Shown: one piece after another, positions 35,659 to 44,790 of the stretch
Numbering within the stretch: the first letter of the stretch is position 1
How the letters are laid out: each line of letters starts with the position of its first letter
From: Hyalangium versicolor
GTDB taxonomy: Bacteria; Myxococcota; Myxococcia; Myxococcales; Myxococcaceae
Reading direction: 5' to 3'
DNA length: 64,000 bases
Assembly: GCF_020103695.1 (NCBI RefSeq)
Contig: NZ_JAHXBF010000009.1
Span: 62,001 to 126,000, forward strand
Notes under the pieces: generated by a model
What the model saw: only the letters and a program-made list of their open reading frames with translations
Database searches by the model: none
Told to the model about the DNA's origin: nothing
Translations under genes and position numbers: made by a program

Positions 35659-37248
35659 ATGACTCCAGAGCAGCCTGGCCCCAAAGCGAAGTTCAATCCG
35701 CTGCGCTGGATCGAGCCCTCCCTGAACGGGCTGGTGACGGTCGCGCTCATCATCCTCACGTGGTTCCTGGCGACCAGCGAGACGGGACAGGGCTTCCGCG
35801 AGAACCTGGGCTGGCCCGTCAAGGTGGGTCTGGCCCTGCTGGCGGGGCTGCTCATCCTTGCCATCACCCACTGGTTCAACCTGCGGGCGAAAGTCGAAGA
35901 GCAGTGGCTGGCGCTCGCGAAGACGGTGGGGACGATTGCGCCCTCGCTCGTGAAGCCCGCGCTGCTGGTGCTGCTGAGCGCAGTGCTCTTCACCGCCTAC
36001 CACGTCATGAAGGGGAGCTTCGAGAGCGGCGCGAAGCTGGGCGGCGTCTCCATGCCCCTGCTGGGCATGCTGTGCCTGTCCGCGACTCCGGCGCTGCTGA
36101 CGCTCGGGGTGTCGCTCCTCGTCGAGCGCCGGATGGCTCGCGGGGACTTCGCCTTCGAGGCCAACCCCTCGCTCATCGCGGGACGGAAGCACGGCGCGCA
36201 GTTGGTGGAGCATGCTCGGGCCAACTGGGAGTACGAGCGGGAGATCATGGAGGGCTCCATCCACCGCATGGGGCGCCACGCGGCGATCCTCGGCTTCCTG
36301 GCCTCCAGCATCCTCGTCACCTGCGCCGCCATCTGGACCTCCGACAATGACTATGTGGCGCTGTCGGTGGGCACGGCGGCGACCATCTCGTTCACCCTGC
36401 ACCTGGGACAGATCTTCTTCCGCTCGGCGAGCAATGACGCCACCGCGCGGATGATGGCTCGGGCTTCACGCACGCTGCTCATTGTCTCCATCTGCGCCCT
36501 GTTCTTCGGAGCCCTGCTCCTGGAGGCCAGCAAGGAGAGCCCGTTGATGGCTCCACAGACGGTGACCCGCACGGACAGACCGCTGGCGGCGAATGGCACG
36601 GCCCCTGGAAACACGGGCAATCCGCTCCAGGGCCGCACGGGCGCCCTGCTGATTGGCGTTGCGGTGGCCCTCATCGGAGAGCGGATGCTGCGCATTGTCA
36701 CCAATCGGGCCGCGAGCATGCTGGGGCTCGAGGGCTTTGCCCCGCCCCAGTCCGCAGATCTGAAGGTCATCGATGGATTGAGCGAGGAGGATGCCTCGCG
36801 GCTGGCCGAGGAGCGCATCGACTCGGTGCATGCACTGGCGTTCACGCCGACGGCGCGCATCTTCTTCAACACTGTCTACGGCTTGCCGCGCATCTGCGAC
36901 TGGCAGGATCAGGCCCTGCTCATCGAGCGGGTGGGGCGCACGAACGCGCTGCTGCTCCGAGAGCAGTTCTTCATCCGGGGGGCCATCTCCGCGCGGCGGC
37001 TCGCGCTCCAGAAGTTCGGCCCGGAGGAGATGAAGCCCCCGGAGAAGCTCCCCTCGCCCGAGCCCACACCCGTGGATGCGGGCATGAAGGACCCGGACAA
37101 GGCCGCTGGAAACAAGGCCGCGATGGAGTGGCTGGGGCTCGACAAGGAGTCCCACCTGGACCGAGCGCTGCGCTCCCTCATGGATGACGAGAACATCGAG
37201 ATGCTGGAGATCTTCTGGCGCTCGGTGCCTGTGTTGAAGGTGGAGTAA
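35659..37248 (+). CDS. Polytopic membrane protein, unknown function
   Basis: 529 residues. About seven membrane helices can be seen: near residues 22-40, 53-70, 95-115, 130-150, 210-228, 235-255 and 272-290, with one more near 330-348. The C-terminal 180 residues are soluble and include a helix-hairpin-helix-like element (LKVIDGLSEEDASRLAEERI) and a Pro-rich linker. No transporter or enzyme motif recognised. It lies 54 bp after astB on the same strand and may be in its transcript. Confidence 0.75.
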   Translation: MTPEQPGPKAKFNPLRWIEPSLNGLVTVALIILTWFLATSETGQGFRENLGWPVKVGLALLAGLLILAITHWFNLRAKVEEQWLALAKTVGTIAPSLVKPALLVLLSAVLFTAYHVMKGSFESGAKLGGVSMPLLGMLCLSATPALLTLGVSLLVERRMARGDFAFEANPSLIAGRKHGAQLVEHARANWEYEREIMEGSIHRMGRHAAILGFLASSILVTCAAIWTSDNDYVALSVGTAATISFTLHLGQIFFRSASNDATARMMARASRTLLIVSICALFFGALLLEASKESPLMAPQTVTRTDRPLAANGTAPGNTGNPLQGRTGALLIGVAVALIGERMLRIVTNRAASMLGLEGFAPPQSADLKVIDGLSEEDASRLAEERIDSVHALAFTPTARIFFNTVYGLPRICDWQDQALLIERVGRTNALLLREQFFIRGAISARRLALQKFGPEEMKPPEKLPSPEPTPVDAGMKDPDKAAGNKAAMEWLGLDKESHLDRALRSLMDDENIEMLEIFWRSVPVLKVE

Positions 37249-37303
37249 AGCTGGGCAGGCAGTGCAGCTCCTTGCCCGCCCAGCTTTGCTCGCACGCGGT
37301 TCG

Positions 37304-39046
37304 CTACGGGCAGACCTCGCGGTCATACAGCGCGTTGAGGTGACCTTCCGCGTTGCCTGTCATGGAGCGAGCGTACAGCCCACCATCGAAGCTCCCATCC
37401 GTGAAGTTCACATGAGCATAGGGAGCGAGCACCGTGCCCCAGAAGCCGTAGCCGCGGGCGCTGATGGCCGTGGTGTCCACGAAGTTGTAGAGGACGCCAT
37501 GCTGGTCGATTCCTCCACTGAACGAGCTGCCAAAGCCCGTGAAGGTGGCCGAGGCGCCGCGGATGTTGATCACCGCCAGCGAGCCAGCAGGCGCATCGAT
37601 GGACAGCAGCTTGGCACCGGTCAAGGCACTTGCGGGCACCTCGAAGACATTCACGCCCGGCGACGTACCGCGCAGCATGACTCCACCCCAGGACTCGCGG
37701 GTCGTCGTCCCATTGGCCGTCAGTGAGGCAAGCCGTGTGGACAGCTGGCGCAGCTCAGCGCCACGGGTGGCGAAGTCGATGGGGGCGCCCTGTGAGGCGG
37801 AACCCCGGACGTACGTGACGTCCTGCCCAGCACTGTAGTTGCCGCCATACCGAGCATCTCCCCAGACAGCTCCGTTGGAGAGAGTCAGGGCGCCTCCAGC
37901 CACCAGGACATTGGCCACATCAGACGCGGGCAGGCCCTGCCCCACCGAGAAGTGGTTCATCGTGATGTTGCCACCCGCCGCTACCTTGCCCTGCACGTCC
38001 GTCCCCTGGTTGTAGTCCTCGAGCAGGAAGAGGTTGTAATCGTTGAGGTGCACCTGCACGCACGTCGGCGCGCAGTCATCGACTCCATCGTTGTTCGCAT
38101 CACCGCAGATGGAGGGATCGAAGGGGGCGGGATCATCCCCCGTGCGCACGCCGTCACCATCGGGATCCGCGTCGGGATCCAGGCCGCAGATGCTACCCGT
38201 GACGGGACTCACGAGCGTGAAGCGATCATTTTCCTGGGAGAGCGTATAGAAGCCGAACCTGCCGGCGGGGAAGGTGCCCGTCTGATCGAACTCGAGCACA
38301 TCATTGACCCAGACGCGGATCCGCGAGGTGCTGTAGTCCATCTTCACCCGGTAGACGGCTCTGTCAGCCCAACCGGTGCGGCCCAGATGGAGCGCCCGAG
38401 CCACCTCGGAGATGGCGCCGCTGTGCTCCCAGAAGGGGACCTGGCCACTCTTCGGGGCATCCACAGCGCCCTTCACGCGGCTCATGGCCAGGCCCGCCAG
38501 GCCCATCACGCCACCACCGAGATCCTGATCTCCCTGCTTCCAGTCGAAGAGCATGTACTCAGCCTGCGGGTTGGTGGTGTCCCCTGAGTCGAAGCCCACC
38601 ACCCAGCCGATGAAGTCGTCATCCGAGTTCGTCTCCACCGCCAGTTCGAAGGACAGCGGAGCACCTCCCACAGGCAGGTTGGTCATGTACACAGCAGGAG
38701 CGGAGTTGGTGGTCTGGCGAACGGTCAGCCGGTCCGCGGACAGTTGCCAGTTGGGATTGACCGCACCGCTCACGAACCACTGCTCCGTAAAGGCGAGCGA
38801 GAAGCCGGCATCGGTGCAGAGATAGCCATTCTCCACGGTGCAGACACTGCTACACCCGTCGCCATTCTGGGTGTTTCCGTCATCGCATTGTTCATCCGCG
38901 CTGCGATTGCCATCTCCACACGAGGCGGCCGTGACGCTGAGCGCGCTCGAGCGAGGCTGCATCGCATCCTGCCCCTCTGTGCCGCAGCCAATCCCAAGCA
39001 GGAACGCGGTTGTTACAAGATACGTGAACGCAATACGTTGATACAT
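37304..39046 (-). CDS. Surface lipoprotein: DUF4215 disulphide repeat, lectin-like domain and choice-of-anchor A domain
   Basis: 580 residues. Signal peptide with lipobox LLGIGC (C21). Residues about 43-77 are one Myxococcus-type disulphide repeat (CGDGNRSADEQCDDGNTQNG). About 80-285 resemble the thrombospondin C-terminal (LamG-like) fold: ELAVETNSDDDFIGWVVGFD and later DRFTLVSPVTG. About 287-320 have thrombospondin type 3-like Asp-rich calcium repeats (DPDADPDGDGV). The C-terminal 245 residues begin LNDYNLFLLEDYNQGTD and match the choice-of-anchor A family. It is probably a calcium-binding cell-surface adhesin or matrix protein; the family's molecular function is not known. Confidence 0.88.
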   Translation of the reverse strand: MYQRIAFTYLVTTAFLLGIGCGTEGQDAMQPRSSALSVTAASCGDGNRSADEQCDDGNTQNGDGCSSVCTVENGYLCTDAGFSLAFTEQWFVSGAVNPNWQLSADRLTVRQTTNSAPAVYMTNLPVGGAPLSFELAVETNSDDDFIGWVVGFDSGDTTNPQAEYMLFDWKQGDQDLGGGVMGLAGLAMSRVKGAVDAPKSGQVPFWEHSGAISEVARALHLGRTGWADRAVYRVKMDYSTSRIRVWVNDVLEFDQTGTFPAGRFGFYTLSQENDRFTLVSPVTGSICGLDPDADPDGDGVRTGDDPAPFDPSICGDANNDGVDDCAPTCVQVHLNDYNLFLLEDYNQGTDVQGKVAAGGNITMNHFSVGQGLPASDVANVLVAGGALTLSNGAVWGDARYGGNYSAGQDVTYVRGSASQGAPIDFATRGAELRQLSTRLASLTANGTTTRESWGGVMLRGTSPGVNVFEVPASALTGAKLLSIDAPAGSLAVINIRGASATFTGFGSSFSGGIDQHGVLYNFVDTTAISARGYGFWGTVLAPYAHVNFTDGSFDGGLYARSMTGNAEGHLNALYDREVCP

Positions 39047-39486
39047 AGAGCTCTCTTTCGTTCTACAGCCAGTTCAACTGCCCTGAGCATGCGTTGTCAG
39101 GATGAAACACAAAGCAGACAGAGAGCCAGATGAAAGAGAGTTCCAGACAGGCTCGCACCGGTAGACTCGAGGAGTATGGATGTTTCTCAGCCGTGTTCTG
39201 CTCGGGCTACTTCCGCGGATCCTTGGAAGTGGGAGGGCGTGTCCCCTCGAGATGGCAGCCCCGCTGCTGCTGGGCTCTCAAGCAGACACCCAGGTGGGCA
39301 CCATAGGAGCCTCGCCCTGCATGGCCTTCGAGGAAGAGGTCCTGCTCCGCCCGTGACGAGAGAATGTGGCATTGGAGGAATATGGAGTGTCCGCGAAGCC
39401 ACGGACTTGAGGCCCTGGCGGCGACGCGTGGCACAAACCTGTCGGACAGTCGGACAGGTTCGGCTCGGTCGCTTCCGGCGGGTCCC
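39047..39486. other. 440-bp intergenic region, no convincing gene
   Basis: It contains the promoter region of the surface lipoprotein gene, a weakly supported 58-codon frame (39180-39356, plus) with poor codon bias, and one copy of the GTCGGAC repeat family near the right end. Nothing else recognised. Confidence 0.5.
39436..39460. repeat. Outlying copy of the GTCGGAC palindrome family
   Basis: AACCTGTC and GACAGGTT arms (8 bp, perfect) enclose two tandem GTCGGAC words (39441 and 39449). It lies downstream of the immunity gene's stop codon. The same 7-mer is clustered at 58064-58342. Confidence 0.6.
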
Positions 39487-40050
39487 CTAGACCTCCTCGA
39501 ATCTCGTGCCTGTGGCGCCCATCCGCCTCAAGGCGTCCTTGACCTCCCCAGAGACGATCAGGGTGCTCGACCACCCCTCGGGACGGAGGACGGTGGCGTT
39601 CCCCACCTTCCGCTTGTCGATGCGCAAGCGATCCACCGCGATGTAGTGCCCGACCTTCTCGGGCACGCCATGTTCTGGCGTCCAGAATCGCACCTTGGAG
39701 GCGTCTTCATCAATGCAGCGGATGAGGCGCGTGGCCACGAGGACGACGTACTGATCCGGTTGGTCCTCAATATCTGCGGGGATGACCTGCACGTCGCCGG
39801 GGGCACGCTCCGCCAACATGGATGCCACCTTGACGTGGGCGACGGGGATGCCCAATCCAGCCTCGGAGAAGTCCAACGGCTTTCCCGCAACCTTGATGGG
39901 GATCTTCAGCCGTCCCTCCACATGCACGGGCGCTCCCCGCGTGAAGTCCCAGTCGTGCACCCTATGGCCCAGACTGTCGATGGGGGTGCCCAGATGCCAG
40001 CGGCGGGGCACGGAGACATCGTCGGCTAGCCTGAAGAAGCGCTGGGACAT
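39487..40050 (-). CDS. Imm11-like immunity protein for the adjacent toxin
   Basis: 187 residues, no signal peptide. The order of motifs matches the DUF1629/Imm11 family frequent in myxobacteria: FFRLADDVSVPRRWHLGTP, GKPLDFSEAGLGIPVAHVKVA, DVQVIPADIEDQPDQYVVL, CIDEDASKVRFWT and STLIVSGEVKDALRR. It lies 15 bp after the lipoprotein toxin gene on the same strand, the position expected of a cognate immunity gene. It would bind and block the toxin's nuclease domain in the cytoplasm (inferred). Ribosome site is weak, so coupling with the toxin gene is likely. Confidence 0.8.
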   Translation of the reverse strand: MSQRFFRLADDVSVPRRWHLGTPIDSLGHRVHDWDFTRGAPVHVEGRLKIPIKVAGKPLDFSEAGLGIPVAHVKVASMLAERAPGDVQVIPADIEDQPDQYVVLVATRLIRCIDEDASKVRFWTPEHGVPEKVGHYIAVDRLRIDKRKVGNATVLRPEGWSSTLIVSGEVKDALRRMGATGTRFEEV

Positions 40051-40065
40051 AGGGAAGTTCTAGCG

Positions 40066-41415
40066 TCATTTCCCCAGGGTGACGAGTCGGTTCAACTCCG
40101 TACCGGGTGTGGCGATGTCTCGAGCGAGGTCATCGAGCGCGGGCAGTAACCGCGCCCGGCATTCCGCGATGCTGCCACAATCTCCCAGCGCCTCCAGCAA
40201 GCGCGTATAGACCATGTCATGGTATCGCTGCGGGTGTGGCCCCTTGTGCCCCTTGATTGGCACGATGTTTTCCAGGTCCGTCAGCCGCTTTCCCGCCCTG
40301 GCGAAGAGATCCTCGAACCGTGGAGTCCACGGGCCGCCACGCAAGGCGGATTTCTTGTTCGCGATGGTTGCCATGTGGTGTTTCTCCGTGCGGGTGCTGC
40401 GCCCGCCGCGCACCGCCATCGCCACCGCGCCCGGGGCCAGCGCCATGCGGAAGCCGTCCTCCGTCACGGCCACTGCGTCCACCGCGCCCACCTCGGACAG
40501 CAGGATCCCTTCCTGCTCCGCCGCATGGAGCGACACCTCCGCAGAACCGGGGAGCGTCGCCACCTGTTCCGCGAACCCCTTCGCGCTGTGCGTGAGCAGA
40601 GCCATCACGATCATGGAGAAGGCTTGCGCCGCTTCACGTGAGAACAGCCGACCGAACTTCTCACCTGCCTCGCGGATCTGAGCGAAGGTGGCGGCGGTCT
40701 TCATCTCCTCCATCAGCTCGAACCAGCCCTTCACGAGATGGTAGAGCGTGCTCGCGCCGACCCACAGCACGAGCGCCGCTGTCGCCCACGCAGCCACAAA
40801 CTTGGTCACGGGCTCGGGCATCGAGAGCAAGACGAGCAGTGTGACGACAGTGCCGATGGCTGCTTGCAGGACGGCCCGCATGCTCACCATGTCACCAAGC
40901 GCCTTCTGGAACTCCTCCACGACGGGGCTCTTGCTCAAGGCCATGGCCAGCATGTACCGGCCTTGCATGTCCAGGTACTTGCCCCCGACGAGTGCCCCCA
41001 GGCAATCGCCCTCCACCCTCTGGGCACTGCGACACCATGCCTTGTAACGACTGACGAGTTGCGCTTCCCCCTCCGTCAACGCTCCTTCCAGGGGCATGCC
41101 CGACTCCAAAGGGACGATCTTTCGCTCTCGCATCAGGTAGAGGTAATCCCCATAGAGCGCGTCGAGTTGAAAGAGTCGGTCCACTGTCTGCCGGGGTGAG
41201 CCCGCCAAGCGCACCTCGCGCGCCAGTCTCCGGAGCTCCTCGGTGACTTGCTCTGGTGTCACCTCCACCGGCTCCGCTGTGGCAGTGCGGGGGATGTAGA
41301 TCAGCGTCTCCCCCTCTGCTCCCGAGTCCACCCGGATCGTTGGCTGGGCGGTAGAGCACCCCACCAACACGACAAGGAACAGCGCTTCGGCCTTCCAGAG
41401 AATTCGCCAGAGCAT
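40066..41415 (-). CDS. Lipoprotein polymorphic toxin with C-terminal AHH nuclease domain (SitA-like)
   Basis: 449 residues from ATG 41415 behind AAGGGGTG. A lipobox (LVVLVGC, C20) anchors it to the membrane. Residues 60-180 are helical; about 183-222 hold two hydrophobic segments; the C terminus is an AHH-type HNH nuclease: EKHH (H346, H347), LENIVPIKGH (H390), PHPQRYHD (H394, H399). Lipoprotein toxins of this design (SitA family of Myxococcus xanthus) pass between cells by outer-membrane exchange and kill siblings lacking the immunity protein. That delivery is inferred from the lipobox and family resemblance. The Imm11-like gene follows directly. A TIGR02269-type lipoprotein of other function is the alternative. 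Confidence 0.8.
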   Translation of the reverse strand: MLWRILWKAEALFLVVLVGCSTAQPTIRVDSGAEGETLIYIPRTATAEPVEVTPEQVTEELRRLAREVRLAGSPRQTVDRLFQLDALYGDYLYLMRERKIVPLESGMPLEGALTEGEAQLVSRYKAWCRSAQRVEGDCLGALVGGKYLDMQGRYMLAMALSKSPVVEEFQKALGDMVSMRAVLQAAIGTVVTLLVLLSMPEPVTKFVAAWATAALVLWVGASTLYHLVKGWFELMEEMKTAATFAQIREAGEKFGRLFSREAAQAFSMIVMALLTHSAKGFAEQVATLPGSAEVSLHAAEQEGILLSEVGAVDAVAVTEDGFRMALAPGAVAMAVRGGRSTRTEKHHMATIANKKSALRGGPWTPRFEDLFARAGKRLTDLENIVPIKGHKGPHPQRYHDMVYTRLLEALGDCGSIAECRARLLPALDDLARDIATPGTELNRLVTLGK

Positions 41416-41702
41416 GAGGGCACCCCTTGGTGTGAGCAGGGGAGCAGGTTAGGGGGCCACCACGCGGTAGAGGAGGATATGCCGGGTGGTGTCTGCTTCA
41501 TGAATCCACGGGCTCTGCGGGCAGGTGGTTGCCCCTGGAAGCCTGTACGGATGTGGTGCCTTACTCGCGCCACGAGGAGAGCGTCCAACGTGACACGTCT
41601 GGCTCGCGTGGACGTGCTCCAACGAGCCTCACCGCTGGCGCCTCCCGTGGGTGAGCACGCCATGCCCGTTCACCGACAAGCGCCTGGCGGGATCGTTCAC
41701 CC

Positions 41703-44363
41703 TCACGGCTCGTCGGAGGTCGTCTCCAGCAGGTGCTCCACCACGTCCTGCTTGTGAGGGTCCTCCATCAGTTCCTGCCGCCGCGCTTCCAGGAGCTTTC
41801 GCTCCTCCGTCTCCAGGCGCGTCACCCAAGCCTCCTGCTCATGGTGGGCTCCCGCGGGCAGCAGGTGTAGGCCCTCTCGCACTTCCCTCGCCGCGTCTCC
41901 GTAGTGGCGCAGGGATTCGTACAGCCTCGCCACCGTGAAGTGCGTCTCCGGCGCCGGCACGAGCCTCGCCACCGTCTGGTAGCGCTCCAATGCTCGGGAG
42001 ATCAGCCCCTCACGCTCGAAGCTCTGCGCCTCCAGCGACAGCAGCCTCGCCCGCTGCGAGTAATCCGTGATGAACGGACTGGCCTGTGCGAGCACCGCCC
42101 TCGCTCGCCGCGTCAGCCCCGCTTCGAGCAGTTGGCCCGCCAGTTGGAAGGGCAGCTCCACCTTCCCCGGGAAGCGCGGCACGAGCCGCTCCAGCAACTG
42201 GATGCCTTCCTCCTTTCGCCCCTGGCCTCGGAGGATCGCCGCCCTCAGCATCTGCGCCTCGAGCGCTTCCGGCGCTCGCCGTTCCAGCTCCACGCACAAC
42301 GCCTCGGCCTCGCCCAGCTCGCCTCGCATCACGTGCAGCCGGGCCTCCTGCTCCCACAGCGCATCCATGTCCCTCGCGCTGAATCCGAGCCGCGGAGCTT
42401 CCGGTGAGTGGTCCTCCAGCAGGGACTCGAAGTGCTCTCGGGCCCACGCGAGCCACTCCAGCGCCTGCTCCTGACGGGCCGGCCGCGAGGCCAACGCCTG
42501 CGCCAGCACCGCCACCTGCCTCGGCGCATCCGGAGACAGTGCCTGCAACTCTTCCAGCGTGCGAGACGCCTGCAGCGCCTCCTTCACCAGCACTTCCTTG
42601 TCTCCGGACTCGTAGGCCAGCCGGTACTCCAGGAACCCCTGTCCTCGACGCCCCAGCGCCAGCAATGCCCTCGCGGCCGTACGGTGCGAGGCGGCATCCA
42701 TCGGCCGCAGGTACAGCGCACGGTTCACGAACGCCAGCGCATCCCCAGCCGTGGCCTTCCCTCCCGCCGCGTACGCCGCGCCCACCTGTCCATAGAGCAG
42801 GTAGTCCGCCGGGTGCCTATCAATGAGCTCCAACGCCCGAGCCCGGAGCTCGGGCAGCGGCGCACGGGCCTGGATCAGCCCGGCCAGCTCCGCCTCCGCC
42901 TCCTCGAGCGTGTGCCGCCCTCGTCCGAGCGCCACTCCCGCGATGACCACGAACACCGCGGCCATGCCCATCCCCCGGAGCGGAGACAACCGCCACGTCC
43001 CTCCCGGAACCGAACCTGCCTCCCGCTCCTCCGGCCGAGCCACCGCCGCGAGCGCCACCCACACCGCCACCGCGCACGCAGGCAGCTCCAGGCTGAAGTC
43101 GAAGAGGTTGTGCAGCCCCAGAGCAGCGACTCCCGCCAGCACCGCCACCTCCAGGTGCCCCAACCGCTGGCGGCGCACCATCCGCACGAAGCCCCACGCC
43201 ATCCCCGCGAGCAGCACCCACCCCGGTACTCCGAACTCCGCCCCGAGCTGCAACAGCGCGTTCTCCGGGTGCGTCAGCGTGTTCGGGTTGGGCGCGCTCT
43301 GATAGCGCGGGAAGGCCGCCTCGAAGGCCCCTCGCCCCATGCCCAGCACCGGGAAGGCCCGCGCCGCCTCGGCCATCATCGGCCACAGGTCCACCTTGCC
43401 CTGGCGCAGCTCCTCCACGCTGTCCGCGGTGGCGGCCTCCTCCAACAGCTTCTCCCACGCTACGTAGCCGCCCACCGCCAGCGTCACGCACAGCATGAGC
43501 ACTCCGGCCGTCCCGTGGCTCCAGACCGGAGGCGTGCGGTCGTCCTCCCGGACTTCCGGCTTGCCCCGCAGCACCCACAGCGCCACGAGCGCCTGCCCCA
43601 GCAAGAAGAAGGGGATCCCCGCGCGCGACAACGAGAGGAACACCCCCGCACCGCACAGCAGCACCAGCGCCCCGTAGCCCACCGCGCGCAAGAGCCGCTC
43701 GCTGGTCAACCCCAGGCCCAGCGCCACCGTCGCGCTCAGTCCCAGGAAGCCCGCCAGGTGGTTGGGATTGCCAAACGGTGTCACCAACGTCGGCCGCGCG
43801 TAGGTATACGCCCGGAAGCCGAACAGCAGCGGCATCTCCAGCGCTTCGTGCAGCACGCCGATCAACGCCACCCCCGCCCCCGTGAGCGCCAGGACCGTCA
43901 GCAGCCTCCGCCGCGAGCGCCGGAACCGGCACACCTCCACCGCCGCGACAAAGGCCAGCGCATACGCCACGTACCGGGCCAGCTCGCGCCACGTGGCCGG
44001 CGGATCCAGAGAAACAGGCCGCGCGGACGACAGCCCCAACGGAACGAGCGCGAACTCCCGCAGCGAGGCGGCCTCGGGGCTCACCGCCCCCAGCAGCCCC
44101 GAAGGCAGCGGAATGAGCTGAATCAGGCAGAGCACCGCACCCGCAACCAGCGCCAACGCCAACCACGGCACGTGCAGCGCATGCCCTTGACGCCGTGCGC
44201 CCAACCCCGCCAACACGAAGGCCACCGTGGCCAGCCCCACCAGCGGATAGAGCACCCACGTCGGAGCCCCCCCCAACGCCAGCGGGCAGAACACGACGAG
44301 CCCAGCCAGCACAGCTTCGGATCCAAGAATGTATCGAGGGGTACGGCGAGATGCGGAGGGCAT
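41703..44363 (-). CDS. O-antigen polymerase/ligase-like (Wzy_C) membrane protein with TPR tail
   Basis: 886 residues from ATG 44363. The N-terminal 430 residues have about 11-12 membrane helices and the family's periplasmic signatures FGNPNHLAGFLG and LTHPENALLQLGAEFGVPG, as in Wzy/WaaL proteins that join repeat units or ligate glycans. From about 480 to the end the protein is TPR-like helical pairs (AFVNRALYLRPMDAAS; ALERYQTVARLVPAPETHF). Such fusions are known in delta-proteobacteria. It is the likely polymerase for the polysaccharide locus at right. Polymerase versus ligase cannot be separated by sequence alone. Confidence 0.88.
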   Translation of the reverse strand: MPSASRRTPRYILGSEAVLAGLVVFCPLALGGAPTWVLYPLVGLATVAFVLAGLGARRQGHALHVPWLALALVAGAVLCLIQLIPLPSGLLGAVSPEAASLREFALVPLGLSSARPVSLDPPATWRELARYVAYALAFVAAVEVCRFRRSRRRLLTVLALTGAGVALIGVLHEALEMPLLFGFRAYTYARPTLVTPFGNPNHLAGFLGLSATVALGLGLTSERLLRAVGYGALVLLCGAGVFLSLSRAGIPFFLLGQALVALWVLRGKPEVREDDRTPPVWSHGTAGVLMLCVTLAVGGYVAWEKLLEEAATADSVEELRQGKVDLWPMMAEAARAFPVLGMGRGAFEAAFPRYQSAPNPNTLTHPENALLQLGAEFGVPGWVLLAGMAWGFVRMVRRQRLGHLEVAVLAGVAALGLHNLFDFSLELPACAVAVWVALAAVARPEEREAGSVPGGTWRLSPLRGMGMAAVFVVIAGVALGRGRHTLEEAEAELAGLIQARAPLPELRARALELIDRHPADYLLYGQVGAAYAAGGKATAGDALAFVNRALYLRPMDAASHRTAARALLALGRRGQGFLEYRLAYESGDKEVLVKEALQASRTLEELQALSPDAPRQVAVLAQALASRPARQEQALEWLAWAREHFESLLEDHSPEAPRLGFSARDMDALWEQEARLHVMRGELGEAEALCVELERRAPEALEAQMLRAAILRGQGRKEEGIQLLERLVPRFPGKVELPFQLAGQLLEAGLTRRARAVLAQASPFITDYSQRARLLSLEAQSFEREGLISRALERYQTVARLVPAPETHFTVARLYESLRHYGDAAREVREGLHLLPAGAHHEQEAWVTRLETEERKLLEARRQELMEDPHKQDVVEHLLETTSDEP

Positions 44364-44513
44364 GGACGCGCCGTGACTATCGCACGGGAGCAAGAGCGCC
44401 TCCTATCCGCCCCCTGGAGGAGAAGCAGGCGGGCAACCAGAGTGCCCCCGGGTGGATGTTCCCGGTAGGACTCGGCTTGCATCTGGGGTGGCATCTGGCA
44501 TCTTCCGCCGCCC

Positions 44514-44786
44514 ATGCGCCGCCCTGTCGCAATCGCCGTGCTCGCCCTCGCCCTCCTCGGCCTCTCCGGCTGCAAGGGCGCCTGCCGCCAGCTCTCCGAG
44601 AAGCTGTGCGACTGCAACACCAACTCCGTCGAGAAGGAGTTGTGCGTGCAGCGCGCCGCCAATGACGAGTCCTACGTCGAGCCCACCTCCGAGGACGAGG
44701 CCGTCTGCGAGCAGAAGCTCGACACCTGCGACTGCGGCACCATCGACACCGACGAGGGCAAGGTCGCCTGCGGTCTGGCGCGCTGA
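44514..44786 (+). CDS. Small Cys-rich lipoprotein
   Basis: 90 residues. Signal peptide with lipobox LLGLSGC (C20). The mature part has eight further Cys, several in CDC pairs (KLCDCNTNS, DTCDCGTID), and many Asp/Glu, suggesting a compact disulphide-bonded surface protein. No family recognised. It is convergent with the acyltransferase gene, 4 bp between stops, and stands alone among minus-strand polysaccharide genes. Confidence 0.75.
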   Translation: MRRPVAIAVLALALLGLSGCKGACRQLSEKLCDCNTNSVEKELCVQRAANDESYVEPTSEDEAVCEQKLDTCDCGTIDTDEGKVACGLAR

Positions 44787-44790
44787 GCCA

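Noticed and set aside
39180..39356. A 58-codon plus-strand frame with GAGGAG upstream and a hydrophobic start
   Set aside because: Third positions are not GC-biased as in real genes here and no motif is present; kept only as a mention in the intergenic entry.
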